A stretch of 64,000 nt of DNA from Tolypeutes matacus (Eukaryota; Chordata; Mammalia; Cingulata; Chlamyphoridae): the NCBI GenBank assembly GCA_026826555.1, contig JAKSZT010017954.1, positions 1,481,336 through 1,545,335 of the forward strand. The letters run 5' to 3'. Below the pieces are notes generated by a model, which was not told where the DNA came from, made no database searches, and worked only from the letters and a program-made list of their open reading frames with translations. Shown piece after piece: positions 32,700-44,039 of the stretch. The position numbers and the translations under genes are program-made. Each line of letters begins with the position of its first letter. Position 1 is the first letter of the stretch.

Positions 32700-32960
32700 G
32701 GGCATATCATGGCTAAAGGATGCAGGTGGGGGAGCCAGACGGCCTGGGTTTGAATTCTGGCTCTGCCACTTACTGTGTAGCCTAAGGCAAGCCACCCAAC
32801 GTCTCTGTGTGGCAGCCTTCTCCACTGTCAAGTGGGAAGACAGAAGAACCTCCCTCATGGGCTTGTTATGGGAATTAGGTGATGTCATGCAAATACAGGG
32901 ACCTGCCTGGCCGGGAAGTGCTTGGTATGTGTCAGCTATTATTGCTCTTAACAGTTGTTG
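32700..32960 (+). repeat. MIR SINE, sense, nearly full length
   Basis: The tRNA-like head (GGCCTGGGTTTGAATTCTGGCTC), GCCACTTACTGTGTAGCC, the core, and GGGAATTAGGTGATGTCATGC through GTGCTTGGTATGTGTCAGC give an almost complete MIR. The copy is unusually readable for this family. Confidence 0.92.
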
Positions 32961-34214
32961 CAGTTATTGGCTCAGGGGAGATAATCGGCTGCAAAACATA
33001 TCCAGGCTCTAAGAAGTCAAAACAAAAGAACTTGGTTTTACTCTGCATTTTCTATTCTTTGTGGCTGTCATACTCTTTGGATCATGAAGCACCCACCTGC
33101 ATCCCAGAAACCACAGCTCCATGGGACACACTTTGGAAATGCTGCTTTAGAAAAATTTTGGTGCCTTTGGGTGAATTGGTCATAGCTGTAGATTCAGAAT
33201 CCCACAAGCAAACCCAAATGTCTTTGAAATGATCGCCAGAAATTGGAATGTTGTCATGTCAGAGTTGGAAAAGGCTGTGGCAGGCAGTCCTGGTTCCTGG
33301 CCAGAGGATAGAGCAGAGGCGGGAACCTCTTTCCTGCAAGCCTGGTAGTGAAAAAGAAGGACTTGTGGAACGGGCTTCTTGGTCTAGTGTCCTCCAAATC
33401 TCAGGAGCAACGTTCATTTCCAGGAAGGGGAGGGTCTTTCCCTTCCCATCACCTATTGGTGGGGAGGGGTGGTTTGGCTGTCAGTGGTGATGCTGGATTT
33501 CTGCAGAGCCCTCCCTGCCTTTGCCTTTAAGACTCTTTTGTACTTATTTATAACCAAATAGAATCTACAAACCTATTGCTATCCTGTCCCCATGCATCCT
33601 CAGAAATGTCAGGTTTGTACCTAAGGAATTGGATCTTCCTCCGACAACGGCGCTGTGATTAGGTTTGCTTTCCTCACTCAACTTTGTGGGTCTTACCAAA
33701 AAATATCCTAAGGAGAGGAGTTGTGGCATTTACCAAACTCCCACAGCAGCCTGAAAAGATCAAATCGTGTTCCAAGTTCATGGAAATGGGCACAGGTGTC
33801 CTGACCATGGTGCGGTGGCCCTGGCGAGCTGTCGGTCACAGAGAGCCCGTAAAGGATGCGGCTTGAACATACAGTGTAGGTGTGATCTGCTCAAAGCGAC
33901 CGATCTGTTGGGCCTAATAAAAACTTAACACTGAATCATGTACGCTTTTGTAGAGTTCTGAGGGTTGGTGGTCTCCTGTCTCTGAAAAAAGAATGACTTC
34001 TGTACCCTACCCAACAGTTAAGACACAGGGCCGTTCTACTGGTTTTTAGTGGAATCATCCTTTCCACAAGTGTGTCTTTCTGAGGATATGAGTGAGGGCC
34101 TGTCTGGACCAATGTTGTGTGCTCAGAGGAAGCGTTTCTGGCACCTGGTTCCTGGGATGTCCTGAGCGTTCCTTGAGCATCTAGTGACCGCTCTGTTGGG
34201 CAGTGGGTCACCAG
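32961..34214. other. Unique sequence with a possible hAT scrap
   Basis: CACACTTTGGAAATGCTGC at about 33127-33146 resembles the end of a MER5-like element, but only a scrap survives. No gene was found in the remaining sequence. Confidence 0.45.
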
Positions 34215-34415
34215 TGTGAGGCACCAGCTCGCCAGGCTTTGAATCTCGCCCCTGCACTTCTCCTAGCATTGTGCCTCAGTGTCCTCTTCTGAAAAAATGG
34301 GGGTGGCACCAGCCCCTGCCTCATCAGGTTGTCGATGAGTCAGTGCGGCAGAAGCATCTAGAACAGAGCCTGACACAGAGGCAGGACAAGCGTTGGTCAC
34401 TGATATAATGGAGGC
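34215..34415 (+). repeat. MIR SINE relic, sense
   Basis: GGCTTTGAATCTCGCCCCTG, TGTGCCTCAGTGTCCTCTTCTG, AAAAAATGGGGGTGGCACC, GTTGTCGATGAGTCAGTGCGG, and GAACAGAGCCTGACACAGAG follow the sense MIR. Confidence 0.88.
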
Positions 34416-35019
34416 CTGGCATTACATGCACAGTAAGTCTCTGGAAGAGAGAAAAATCTTTTCTGAATAAAAAGGTGAGGTGTGACCAAGAGGAAGCTGC
34501 GGAGACACAACTTGGGCGTGGCAAACCTGGAGATCCTGACCTAAAAGCACCGATTTCTTCCCCCGACTTAGAGCTAGCTGCTCTCTCGGTCTTTTGGGCG
34601 TCCGAAACCCAGAAGCGCGCTTACGCTCGCCACCAGTCGTCTTTCCCCAGTGGCCACCACGCTGCTTGTTCTCTACACATGAGGAAAATTGGCTCAGACC
34701 AGTCTGCCTGGCGAGCCAGGGAAAAGCGCAGGGTGGGGGTCTGGTGGCCTTCATGGCTGGGGGGACATGGGAAGCACCCAGCACCTCCCTGCCAGCGCCC
34801 CCAAAGCCTGGCCAGGACCTACTGCGCCTTCCTGCCGCTGGCGTTTGCTCCGCCCCGAGCTCAGTGGGCTCGCCTTGCATGCAGTCATGTCTCTGAGGCT
34901 GTGCCCCATCTACCTCAGCGGGGTCTGGGGGATCCTTGTGAAATTTCTCATTCTCCCATTCTCCCGTGAGAGCCCAGGCAGAGTCAGTGCAGGGGGTGGC
35001 AAGTCCCACTCACTTTGCT
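34416..35019. other. Unique sequence with a short CpG-dense patch
   Basis: About nine CpGs are packed into 34561-34640, which is too short to be a CpG island. Overlapping long frames on both strands (up to 195 codons, minus strand, 34422-35009) have no recognisable domain. Confidence 0.5.
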
Positions 35020-35228
35020 CCATAGAGCAGGCGTTCTTAAACAAGGGGTCAATGAACTTGAATTGAAATTCAAAACAGCATTATTCTTGTGGGGATATGT
35101 TGATGCTGGTGTGATATATTTATTAAGTAATACACAGTAGAGTGTGGACTTAGTAAGGGGTCTGTGGTTTTCACCTGACTGGCAAAGGGGTCCGTGGAAC
35201 AAAGAAAGTTAAGAAGCCCTGCCTTCCA
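35020..35228. mobile_element. Short hAT-type DNA transposon relic
   Basis: The left end GCGTTCTTAAACAAGGGGTC and right end AAAGTTAAGAAGCCCTG are imperfect terminal inverted repeats. The right internal part GGTCTGTGGTTTTCACCTGACTGGCAAAGGGGTCCGTGG is typical of a family of mammalian non-autonomous hAT elements. It lacks coding sequence. The family name is not assigned. Confidence 0.7.
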
Positions 35229-35421
35229 GGGTGTGCTTACCTCCTGTGCCTTGGCACAGTCCTGCCCTCGTTCCCTTGGTATCGTTTGCTAGTAGGGTTT
35301 AAAATGGGGAACACTCTAGAGAAAGGGAACTGGTCCTCAGGGTATGATGAGCCACGCTGTATTTGCTGGGTCACACGGGGAATGCTTGAAGTGACGCCCC
35401 TTAGAACCCTTTACTGTTTAC

Positions 35422-35440
35422 GGGGAGGGAGGGAGGGAGG
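35422..35440 (+). other. G-quadruplex motif
   Basis: Four G runs of at least three (GGGGAGGGAGGGAGGG) separated by single A residues. Such short loops favour a stable quadruplex on the plus strand. The following GGAGGAGAGAGAAGG is purine-rich. Confidence 0.75.
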
Positions 35441-35682
35441 AGGAGAGAGAAGGAGAGACAGTTGGCAGGGGTGAGTAAATGTGGGGGTGACGAGGGAAGG
35501 GAAGGATTCAAGGCTGCACCCTGCCCTTCCCTGTACCCGTCTGCCAGAGCCCCTGTGTAGGGCTCGTGTCGTCAGGCAGAGTTTGCGTCCTTGGTAGAAA
35601 TGGAACAGGAGAGTGAAATGACCCAATGGGGACGGCCCCCTGTACCTGGTCCATGCTTATCTCCTAAGCACCGTCTGTATGG

Positions 35683-35880
35683 TTGTCGTCTTCATCGTCA
35701 GGCCACCTGGGAGGGCCCGAGCTTGTCCTGTGCACAGCGGTGCGGGAGACCGTGGAGGTGCTAAGGGGCCACCGATGGTGGCGCCACGATCAGATTTGCG
35801 TGGCAGGAAGGCTGCCCCGGTTGCAGTGGGGTGCGGAGCTGAGTGGGGCAGGTTACAGCTGGTGACGGGCCCGAGCCTGG
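35683..35880. other. Weakly CpG-enriched GC-rich patch
   Basis: About 13-15 CpGs occur in about 200 bases of GC-rich sequence, more than in the surrounding depleted DNA. It is too short for a classical CpG island, no TATA or initiator context is evident, and no gene start is seen. It could be an orphan unmethylated element or a decaying repeat. Confidence 0.35.
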
Positions 35881-36264
35881 CTGGCCCTCCACACCCTGCC
35901 ATTGCTCAGGGACCCCTCAGCATCACCGAGTATCCCCCACCGTGCAGGACTCCAGGACCTGCTCACCGCGTGGCAGCCCCTCCTGGCCAGCCTCTCCTGG
36001 TGGCGGCTCTTGCCCTCCTCCTGCCCCAGGGAGGGCAGAGCCTCCAAGTTGGTCTTCAGTGACTGTTTGGAAGAGGCCGTGTCTTCATTTCCTGAAAGGC
36101 AGTCCTAGCAGTATTGCTCTCTGCTGTCTAGTCCCTGTGCCTCGGGCGTTCACTGTATTTTTCACATTTCCCACGTTGCAGATACTGTCACCCATACAAA
36201 GGCCTCGGAGACACCAAGAAGGCCATGTGGGTCATAAATGCTTTTGTGGGTACGGACTACAATT

Positions 36265-36375
36265 TTACGGCTTGGCTAATGCTTATTGGGCATTTACTGT
36301 GTCTGAGGCACTGGGCGAGGTGCTTCCTTCCTTCCCAGGGGGCCCATGAGGTGAGCAGCGCCCAGCTGGGTAGGT
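36265..36375 (-). repeat. MIR SINE fragment, antisense
   Basis: AATGCTTATTGGGCATTTACTGTGTCTGAGGCACTGGGCGAGGTGC is the 3' part of MIR in reverse. Only this end survives. Confidence 0.65.
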
Positions 36376-37369
36376 CGCAGTGCAGGGCCAGCATCACTGC
36401 CCCCAGTCCCCAGGCAGCTCCCCTGCCACCGTCCTGGAGGGCCCAGGCCAGGGAAGGCTCCTGGGACTTGGCACCTGGCTTTCCAGCCCGGTGGAGGTTG
36501 GGGGTGCGCAGGCCATCGGGGTGTGCGGCCTCGCCAGCTGCACACGCAGCTGGGTTGAGTACCACAGTGTTTCCAAGAAAATGGCATGACTTACCAACAT
36601 TTGAAAAATCAGGATTTATAGCTCGAAAGAGACTTCAGAGATGGAAGGGTCAAGTGCAATGTGTGGGCCTTGCTAGGATCTCGATTTAAACAGAGAGTAA
36701 ACATACTTTCCTGAAACAGTGGGGGAAATTTGCAGACTGGGTATCTGATGACATTAAGGAATTATTGTTCATTGCAGGAGTGGCAATGGTATTGTGATTC
36801 TCTTTTTTTAAAACAGTTCTTATCTTTTAGAGGTTCATCTTGAAATATTGCAGATGAAATGATTTGATGTCTAAGCCTTTGCTACCAAACAAAGCAGTGA
36901 GGTGGTGAGAAGGGTTGTCGGTGAGATGGGCTCGGCTGGGAACTGATGATGGTAGAAGTGGGTGCCAGGCAGCTGGGGGCTGAGTCTTCTATTTGGTGCA
37001 CTTCGGTTTGTGTTGGGCATTTCCGTGATAAAGTTGTATTTTACACAAAAATCCAACTTTCGGATTTCTTTAGGACGATGGAAATGGTTCCAGACCTACA
37101 TTCCTCATGCCTTTGGGGGGGCTGAGACTCCCATAGGGCCATAGGGAAGGACTCCGACCAAGGTTGGCTGAAGGGCGTGTTGTGGGGGCACAGTACATGC
37201 AGCATTTTCATCTGGAACACCTACCGAGTGCCCCTCTAAACCGGGCAGCCCAGCCCTCCCCTACTACACACATCCCCATCCGTTTGGCCTAGCCCTGACA
37301 CCCAGCCCTGTGACTTGGGTCCCAGCGACCTTTAGAAGCGAATTGTTTGGAATCTTTTTTCCATTTAAC
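36376..37369. other. Unique sequence, no gene recognised
   Basis: GC-rich to about 36580 with overlapping chance frames, AT-rich at 36680-36860. No supported feature. Confidence 0.5.
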
Positions 37370-37760
37370 ACATTTGTGACTTAGCTAAGTGTCTTTTTCA
37401 AAGACTAATAAAGCCTTAACAGCTTCTGAAACACCACACAAGACCTGACAATTTGGATTCAGTCTCCAGAGGGAAAGATTCAAAACTGCAGGTTTTAGAA
37501 GCTTTTAAAAGCTTCCTGTTTGTGGAATGTTCATTGGATGCAAATTTTTGCAAATAATGGTCTGCAAGTGCTTTGAAGAAATAAACTCAACTGGCCTAGC
37601 CTGGTCTTTTATCTGTCAATGGTAAAAGCCACAAACACACATTCTATTAAGGGAATTGTTTAATTAAACCACATCCTTGAAATGATCGGCAATACTAGGA
37701 AGGGATCCATATGTGTTCCACACTTTTTGAAAAGATATGCAAAGGGTCCCCAGAAATGAA
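37370..37760. promoter_or_regulatory. Candidate enhancer block with octamer and palindromic homeodomain site
   Basis: Repeat-free AT-rich block. It contains ATGCAAAT (POU/octamer type) at 37538-37545 with a second TGCAAAT about 9 bases on, a TEAD-like GGAATG at about 37524, and the perfect 12-bp palindrome GTTTAATTAAAC at 37658-37669. Near 37500, AGAAGCTTTTAAAAGCTTCC is itself a strong inverted repeat. Motif clustering suggests regulatory constraint. The function is inferred. Confidence 0.42.
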
Positions 37761-39245
37761 TAATCAGAATTTATCCTAGGCGAGGCATTTCCTCCTCGGA
37801 TCTATTTCCTCATCCGTTAAATGAAGGCGTAGGGCCAGGGCATCCGCAGAATCCTTAAAGTGATGAAGGCTTCAGATTCTTTTTTACTTGGAGAAATTGT
37901 AATGGGTTTTAAACAGTGTCTTTTTCTCTATCTTCACCTGCAAATTAAATGGTCATCGTCTAGGGATTCCAATAGCAAGCCACATACTCAGATATGGTCC
38001 AGTCTGGTCTCCTGGTCAACCCTGGTCAGATCTGTCCTTGCTTTTAAAGTGACTCAGGACAACCTAGAAAAGGCAGAAGAATTCTAGACTCTGAATCCTG
38101 CTTGCCATGTGGTGAGGGCACAGGAAGAACCTAGAATTTGTCCGCCCTTTCCAGGGTATCCCTGCCTGGTGAATGGGAGGCAGTGGGGAGCTGGATGAGA
38201 ACAGCTGTGAGCTGTGGCCGCCCCTGGTCCACCTGTGTCCTTGGGCTGGGTGCCCAGCACTGGAGCCCCTCTCCTAGATACAGATGGCTGGTAAGCCCCC
38301 CTCCCCCCCGCCCCCCGTCATGGGCTTGGGGTGAAAATTCAGAGACAGAGCCTGGTCTTGTTACCGTGAGCGCTCAAAACTGCGGGCTGCTACTACGCAG
38401 AAGGAAGTTCAGCCCCCTGATTAAGGATGAAGCAAATAGGCACCAGATACACCTTGAGTAGGAAGGCCAAACTCTTATCAGAAAAAGTGATCAAGGCATG
38501 CTTTTTGAAATTCATCTCCTTTTTACAAAACTGGAATCTTCATAATAAAACTGATGTCGTTAGTCCTGAATGTTCAGCATTTCCAATGTGCAGATTTATA
38601 GAATCACATGCTTTCAGTGGTTGAAAGGAACTTAAGATGTACCAGTTATTTCAAAATTGTGAAGCATAGACTAGAATAGTTTGAAGCTGAATTTTAAGCC
38701 TCTTTTGGCCAGATCAAAGAAACCCAGACTTCTAAAAATACCAAATTAGCTTTTTAAGCATAGTTTCTATCTTTAGCTGAAAATGTATGCAGGGTGTGCT
38801 ACTGGAGCCCATGTAAATGTGTCCATTGAAATTAGCATTTACTTTTTTAAATGGGGCATTTGGCCTGCACTAATATTAGGTAACTTTGTCTGCCTTTGAC
38901 ACACCCTGTCCTCGCCCGTTAGGATCCCACATGTAGACATGGCCTCTCCTTTCCTTTCCATTTCTTAGTTCATTCCTGACTGCTCATGAAGTCGTTGGGG
39001 TTCTTCAGAAGTCCTGGTACTTTTGAAAACCAAGATAAGCGGGCATGGGGTAGAACTTTCAGCCCACATGTCATAAATTAAAATGGATAGTGCATAATCT
39101 GGAATATTTGTGTTTGGTTTGGAACATGGTGATCTTTGCATGTTTGCTACTTGCCCTGTTTGCTAAAATTCAAATTAGGCTTTACTGTCTTAGCAAACAT
39201 TGACACTGACAGTTAAGGAAAGGCCCAGAATCATGTTGAATGATT
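37761..39245. other. Unique sequence with weak MIR traces
   Basis: TCTATTTCCTCATCCGTTAAATGAAGG at about 37801 is a MIR core scrap in sense direction. TAGAATCACATGCTTTCAGTGG at about 38597 hints at a MIR3-type relic. 38640-39240 is AT-rich and repeat-poor. No gene is seen. Confidence 0.45.
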
Positions 39246-39247
39246 CC

Positions 39248-39279
39248 GGGGGCGGGGGTGGGAGGGGGGGGAGGGTGGG
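39248..39279 (+). other. Strong G-quadruplex motif
   Basis: Six G runs (5, 5, 3, 8, 3, 3) are separated by single bases over 32 positions. This is far above the minimum for quadruplex formation and allows several alternative folds. It is isolated in otherwise AT-rich sequence. Confidence 0.85.
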
Positions 39280-39664
39280 TTGCACCTAGGATAGAAAACT
39301 GATGACAAATCATTTATAGAGAAGTAGTTTGCAGTATTTCCACCAACCGATATTCTTAAAACAAACCATCTTCCACACAGTTACCCAACCGTGGCTGGGG
39401 GGTAAAACTGTCTCAGATTCAGGGTCCCCGTGGGCAGCCCAGCCCCTGGACCGTCAGAGCATGGCAGCAGACTGTAGAAGTCCTCTCCAAGAATAGGGAC
39501 GGTCTCCCCAGGCCTCTGCCGGGCATCTCGGCCTGCCACACTCCTGGTCAGGGCATTGACCCTGGGGTCAGCCGGCTGACCTCCTTGGATGTGCAGAGGT
39601 GCCCGGGAGCTGCCTGGGGACTGTGGATGGGATCAGGGAAGCTGTGCAATGGAAAGACAGGGCA
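39280..39664. other. Unique sequence
   Basis: AT-rich then GC-rich. No feature can be supported. Confidence 0.5.
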
Positions 39665-39895
39665 GTGACTTTTAGTAAGCGCCTGCTTTGTGCCAGCCAC
39701 TGGGCCAAGGATGCTCACATGCATTAGCTAATTTAATCCTCACAATGAGCCCTGAAAAGATAGCCCCATTTTGCATCCAAAGAGACTGAGGCTTAAGTTG
39801 CTCAATGGTCTGCATACAGTTGTGCTGCCAGTGAGGGGCGGGCCTCTGTTCACTCCAGGTTTGTCTCATCCCAAAACCTGTCCTTGCCACTAGGC
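39665..39895 (-). repeat. MIR SINE, antisense, well preserved
   Basis: TTTGTGCCAGCCACTGGGCC, GCTAATTTAATCCTCACAATGAGCCC, AGAGACTGAGGCTTAAG, and a B-box-like end near 39880 cover most of a MIR in reverse order. Confidence 0.9.
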
Positions 39896-41709
39896 CACAC
39901 CTGCCTTGTTTGGTGGGTAGTATTCCATCTGCTGCCAGAAAAAGACTTCAGATGGCTTGCGGAGGAATATATAGCATGGTATGATGAGCAAGGCAGTCAG
40001 GCTGGGAGCTAGTGGGAAGGGAGAAGAAATAAAGAGAGGAAAGAAGGTGATTAGGCCCAGAGTTGGGCAACTCTCCAAAGTATGTCCCACAAAGCCCTTG
40101 TAGCTTCATAGAGATGTGATATAGACTTGATCTTGAGCTTCCCAGCTTCCAGTGCAAAGAGGGCACCTTGGTGGATCAGGTCATTCGCATCTATAAGCTA
40201 AACACAAAGCCCTTGTTTAGGAGAAGCACAGCTCCTCTGGTGTTAGTGAAAATTTCTCCCCAGGGTCCTCCTAAAGAGGATTCAGTTTTATTGCTGGTTA
40301 TATGTTTTTGACAACAAGTACCATTGGCATATATCTTCTAGGTTAGCAGAGGTAACATTACATTTATCTGAAAAAAGAAGGAAAGAGAATGCTGGCGCTT
40401 TCTTTGGAGTATATACCTCTTTCTAAAAGCAGAGGAACTTCCACCGGGATTTATGAAATGTGGGTGACACATTTTGAAGGTACAGAGCAAACATGGCATG
40501 TGAAATACTGATCAGTAGAAGCAGAGAAGAACTGTCTTTTTAAAAAGGTCTGCTTGGTTCTCTCTCTCTCTTTTCTTTTTTAGCGAGGAGGGCAGTCTAA
40601 GAAGGTATAAGAATTTTCTCGGCTACATGGCACAGCATCTGATGCTGGCTGCGTTAAGCAAACCAATGGATTTTGTTGCAGGGAGGCAGGTATCTCATGG
40701 AGTACACTGCACCACGAGCCCAAAAGCGGGCCTGGGATACCGAGGAACCCAGGGAGGCCCCCGCCGCTGGGTGTGCCTGCTCCCTCTGGGTCCCCTCCTG
40801 CCCGCCACTCTGCCCACAGCCTGCCTGCTTCATTTGTACATGGAAGAGGCCCTCATCCTCTCTGTGTTCGTGTCCTTGGCTTCCGCCACAAGGAAGAGAG
40901 ACCAGTACTCCTCTTTCTTATTTCCATTCCCAAAATTTTAGGAAGGACCCCTGCCCAGCCTGCGGTGACCAGTGGGGGGCGCGTTGTGCTGGTGTGATGG
41001 GCTGGCGCAGGGGTCAGTAGCAGGGGAGGCGACAGTGCATCCCCCGGGGAGAAGAGACTGCCGTGACCTGGGGGCCTCCTTGGCACCGTCTGCTGGAGGC
41101 GTCAGTGGGGGGGGGGTGAGGGGCCAGGGAACGCATCAGTGTGCGACCCGCCGATACCTTCCCTTCCCCACACTGGGGATACGGGCGGGACAGGCCGATT
41201 CGAGATGCGGCCTGCTGCCTGCCAAGGAGTAATGACTTTCTGTCACCACGACACGGACAGGGCTTTAATCAGTGACCTCAAGGTGAAAAGCTGTGGAGCT
41301 TGTTACTGACCAGTCCAGCCAGCTACTGCCTTCTTTTATTTGCATCTAAAAATGATGCTTGGGTTTTAAAGGATTGCTTTTCAGGCAGCTGAAATCAGTG
41401 CCTGCACATCCTGGTACATTGCAAGCGAGAAGAATCAGGTCGTTTCATGTTATGCTGGTGCAGGCACTGGAGTCCGTCAGAGTGCGTTTCGCAGCTCAGC
41501 AAAGCCAGGCCTGGCTTCTTCAGCAGTGCCTGGGCAGCTTGGGATTCGTGGCCAAGGAGCCATTTACCTGCCCAGGTTCTGTGACCTCAGCCGACGCACT
41601 GCACACGCCTGCCTGTTGCAGCCCCCAGAGGGCTCATCTCAGCCACTCCCAGTCAGACTCGCACCAGGGCCTAGTCTGATGAGGGGGTTGGGGCCTGGAG
41701 GGAGTTTTT
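39896..41709. other. Unique sequence, no gene recognised
   Basis: AT-mixed to 40620, GC-rich to 41230, then mixed. Chance frames of 100-115 codons at 40627-41020 overlap in several phases and contain no domain. A G10 run lies at about 41107-41116. Confidence 0.5.
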
Positions 41710-41900
41710 TTTGTTTTACTTTATTGCTTTGACCATTTATATTGAGGTTGATATGCATAGAGAGAAGTGCACGGCCCATGATGTATGCGCTCAGTTGACT
41801 TCACAAATGAAATGTGCCCATGTCACACCAGCACCTGGGTCAGGAAACGACATCACCAGCCAACTCAGAACTCCCGTGCATGGCTCGCTGAATTGGAAAC
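41710..41900 (-). mobile_element. L1 LINE 3' fragment, antisense
   Basis: ATTTATATTGAGGTTGATATGCATAGAG, AGTTGACTTCACAAATGAAATG, and CCAGCACCTGGGTCAGGAAACGACATCACC match the reversed 3' untranslated region of old L1 elements. Confidence 0.75.
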
Positions 41901-42788
41901 ATTTTAAAGGAAGGGAGAAAGGAAAAGAACGTTGACGGATTAGCTCTTATGATGCGGTACTTTGCATAATTTTCATTTTGCCCCAAATCCTAATTTGAGA
42001 ATTTAAGAAGTTTAAGAATCATGCAAAAAGGATCAGTGAGTGACTTGTCCAAGGCCACAGAGCCAGGTCTCCTCAATTCTCAATTCAGTATATTTCACCC
42101 AAACCACTCAGTTTCATCCTCTCCCTATCGTTAAATTGTTAGGAAATGAAACGTTCTGTTAATATTTTCAAACTTCTTATGAAATCCAAAGTGTTGTATA
42201 ATGATTCAGAGAGAAACTAGGAATTGAGAGTTTTCAGTCCTCACTTACAGGAAACTCTAACTAGTAGGAAATCTAATTCAGGCAGTCCTGGGAAACATCA
42301 CACGCTATGAGATGAAAGTCAGCTAAATTGGGATCTAATTCTATAAGCTAAATATAGAAGTAGACACATTACAGGTTGGCCTTTTCAGCTTGGGAGAGGA
42401 CCATTCACTCTAAAAGTGCCTTTTGTATCACAGAGAGGACGACAGCCAACTGAGGAAGGGCGCGAGTGTGAGCACAAGAGGCCTTCTTATTCCTTAGTCG
42501 TCTTTAGTTTCCTAAATCGTATGATAAGAATGTGTTTGTGTATTAGATGTGTAATAAATTGAAAAGAAAGAGGGAAGGTGCTCTCAGAGGAGTGTTTTTG
42601 GTGAGAAGGTGCCACTATATGTAGAGACAGACTTACAGGTGGTGTTTGCTTTTCCTGGAGCTTTCCTTCTGACAGCAATGGTGGCCACGGAGGGTGAAGG
42701 AAGGCAGTCTGCTTCTGCCATCCGCCCTCCATCTGTGGGCCAGGACCCAGAATTGACTAGCTCACTGACAAGGGCTCTTCTATTTTTC

Positions 42789-42792
<4 letters not shown>
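41901..42792. other. Unique AT-mixed sequence
   Basis: GTGACTTGTCCAAGGCCACAGAGCC at about 42040 is a MIR core scrap, antisense. The rest is repeat-poor with no gene. Confidence 0.5.
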
Positions 42793-42826
<34 letters not shown>

Positions 42827-43180
42827 TATATGCCCATAAAAATCAAACCACTACAGACATGCATAATGTTAAAAACATTAGAAGTCCCTTCCCTCCCACA
42901 CTCCAGAGGTCCACTGTTAATAGCTTGGTGTGTCCTCACTCATCTTTTCCATTGCACGTGAAAACTTCCATATTTATTGTTGGCTTTTTAAAGCAAATAT
43001 TAGCGCGCTCTGCATATTCTCCCACATCTTGCCTTTCCCACTTAATGGTGTATCCTGCGCAGCCTTCTCTGTTAGTAGGAGCTAGGAGCAGCTCCGCCTC
43101 ATCTTTTCACTGACCGAATACTCTTCCTCTGCAGGCTGTGATGCAGTTTGCTCTCTGTTCCTCTACTCATCCATCTTTGC
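42793..43180 (-). mobile_element. L1 LINE 3' end, antisense, with expanded A30 run
   Basis: A 30-base A run at 42793-42822 precedes GTAATATATGCCCATAAAAATC, CTCCAGAGGTCCACTGTTAATAGC, CTTGCCTTTCCCACTTAATGG and GACCGAATACTCTTCC, the reverse order of an L1M 3' untranslated region. Confidence 0.8.
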
Positions 43181-43229
43181 CTCGTCCCCAGCGTCTCACC
43201 ATCACAGTGTTTTGACTTCCGATGACTTC

Positions 43230-43875
43230 CATTAGGCCAGTGCCTTGGCTGTGCCCTCGGCTCCTCTCCCTCTCTCACATCCACTTTTAGACAGTCAGGA
43301 AAATCCTGCTGGCTCAGCTTCCAGCATGGATTCAGAAGCCAGCCACTGCTCACCACATCCCTGGCCACCTTCCTGGTCTCAGCCACCAGGGCCTCCATCC
43401 TGGATTATTGGCCCTGCTGCCCGTCTTGCCCTCCCCTCAGCCTGTTTCAACACAGCAGCCAGAGAGATGCTTCTGAAGAGTAAGCCAGATCCTGTCACTC
43501 CCCAAAACCCTGCAGTGACCCCCTCCTTCCTTTCAGATCAAAAGCCCAGATCCTTACAGAAGCTTCCAAGGCCTGTCTCCATCCACACTGGCTCCCTTGC
43601 TGGGCCTTGCGTACCTCAGGGCCTTTGCACTGGCTATTCCCGCTGTCTGGTCTGCCCTCCTCACAGGTGTCTGTAAGGCTTAAGTCTTTGCTCAACTCTC
43701 ACCTTCCCAATGAAGTACCCTGATCACTTATCACTGACATAGTATATAATTATTGATTATGGGTATTGTTGCCTATTTTTCCTATTAGAATCAAAGTCAG
43801 GGATCTTAGTCTGTTTTATCAACTGATGTATCTCAAACACCTGGAACACTATTTCGCATGCAGTAGGTGGAAATG
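43230..43875 (+). mobile_element. L2 LINE 3' half, sense
   Basis: CCTGTCACTCCCCAAAACCC, GGGCCTTTGCACTGGCTATTCC, GCTCAACTCTCACCTTCCCAATGAAG, and the terminal ATCAAAGTCAGGGATCTTAGTCTG...CATGCAGTAGGTGG follow L2 for over 600 bases. The plus-strand 143-codon frame at 43245-43676 is a decayed piece of the L2 reverse transcriptase region, not a host gene. Confidence 0.88.
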
Positions 43876-44039
43876 TCAGTGGGGTGAGTGTATGCTGAGC
43901 AGACATCTTTATACATGCAGCCTTGGTTACTTGTGCAAATTTAGTGTAGGATGGAGTTAGGTATGAAATTTCGTTTTTCTATTACTGCTGATTTGGAATA
44001 AAAAAACGGCTGCCTCAATTGTCAGTCCTCACTGTCAGT

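Noticed and set aside
34561..34640. Dense CpG patch as a CpG island promoter
   Set aside because: Only about 80 bases long with CpG-poor flanks and no gene start.
34422..35009. 195-codon minus-strand frame opposite a 164-codon plus-strand frame
   Set aside because: Mirror frames in GC-rich DNA without domain or splice context. The plus- and minus-strand products cannot both be genes and neither resembles a family.
43245..43676. 143-codon frame that looks protein-like
   Set aside because: It lies within a sense L2 element and is a decayed piece of its reverse transcriptase region.
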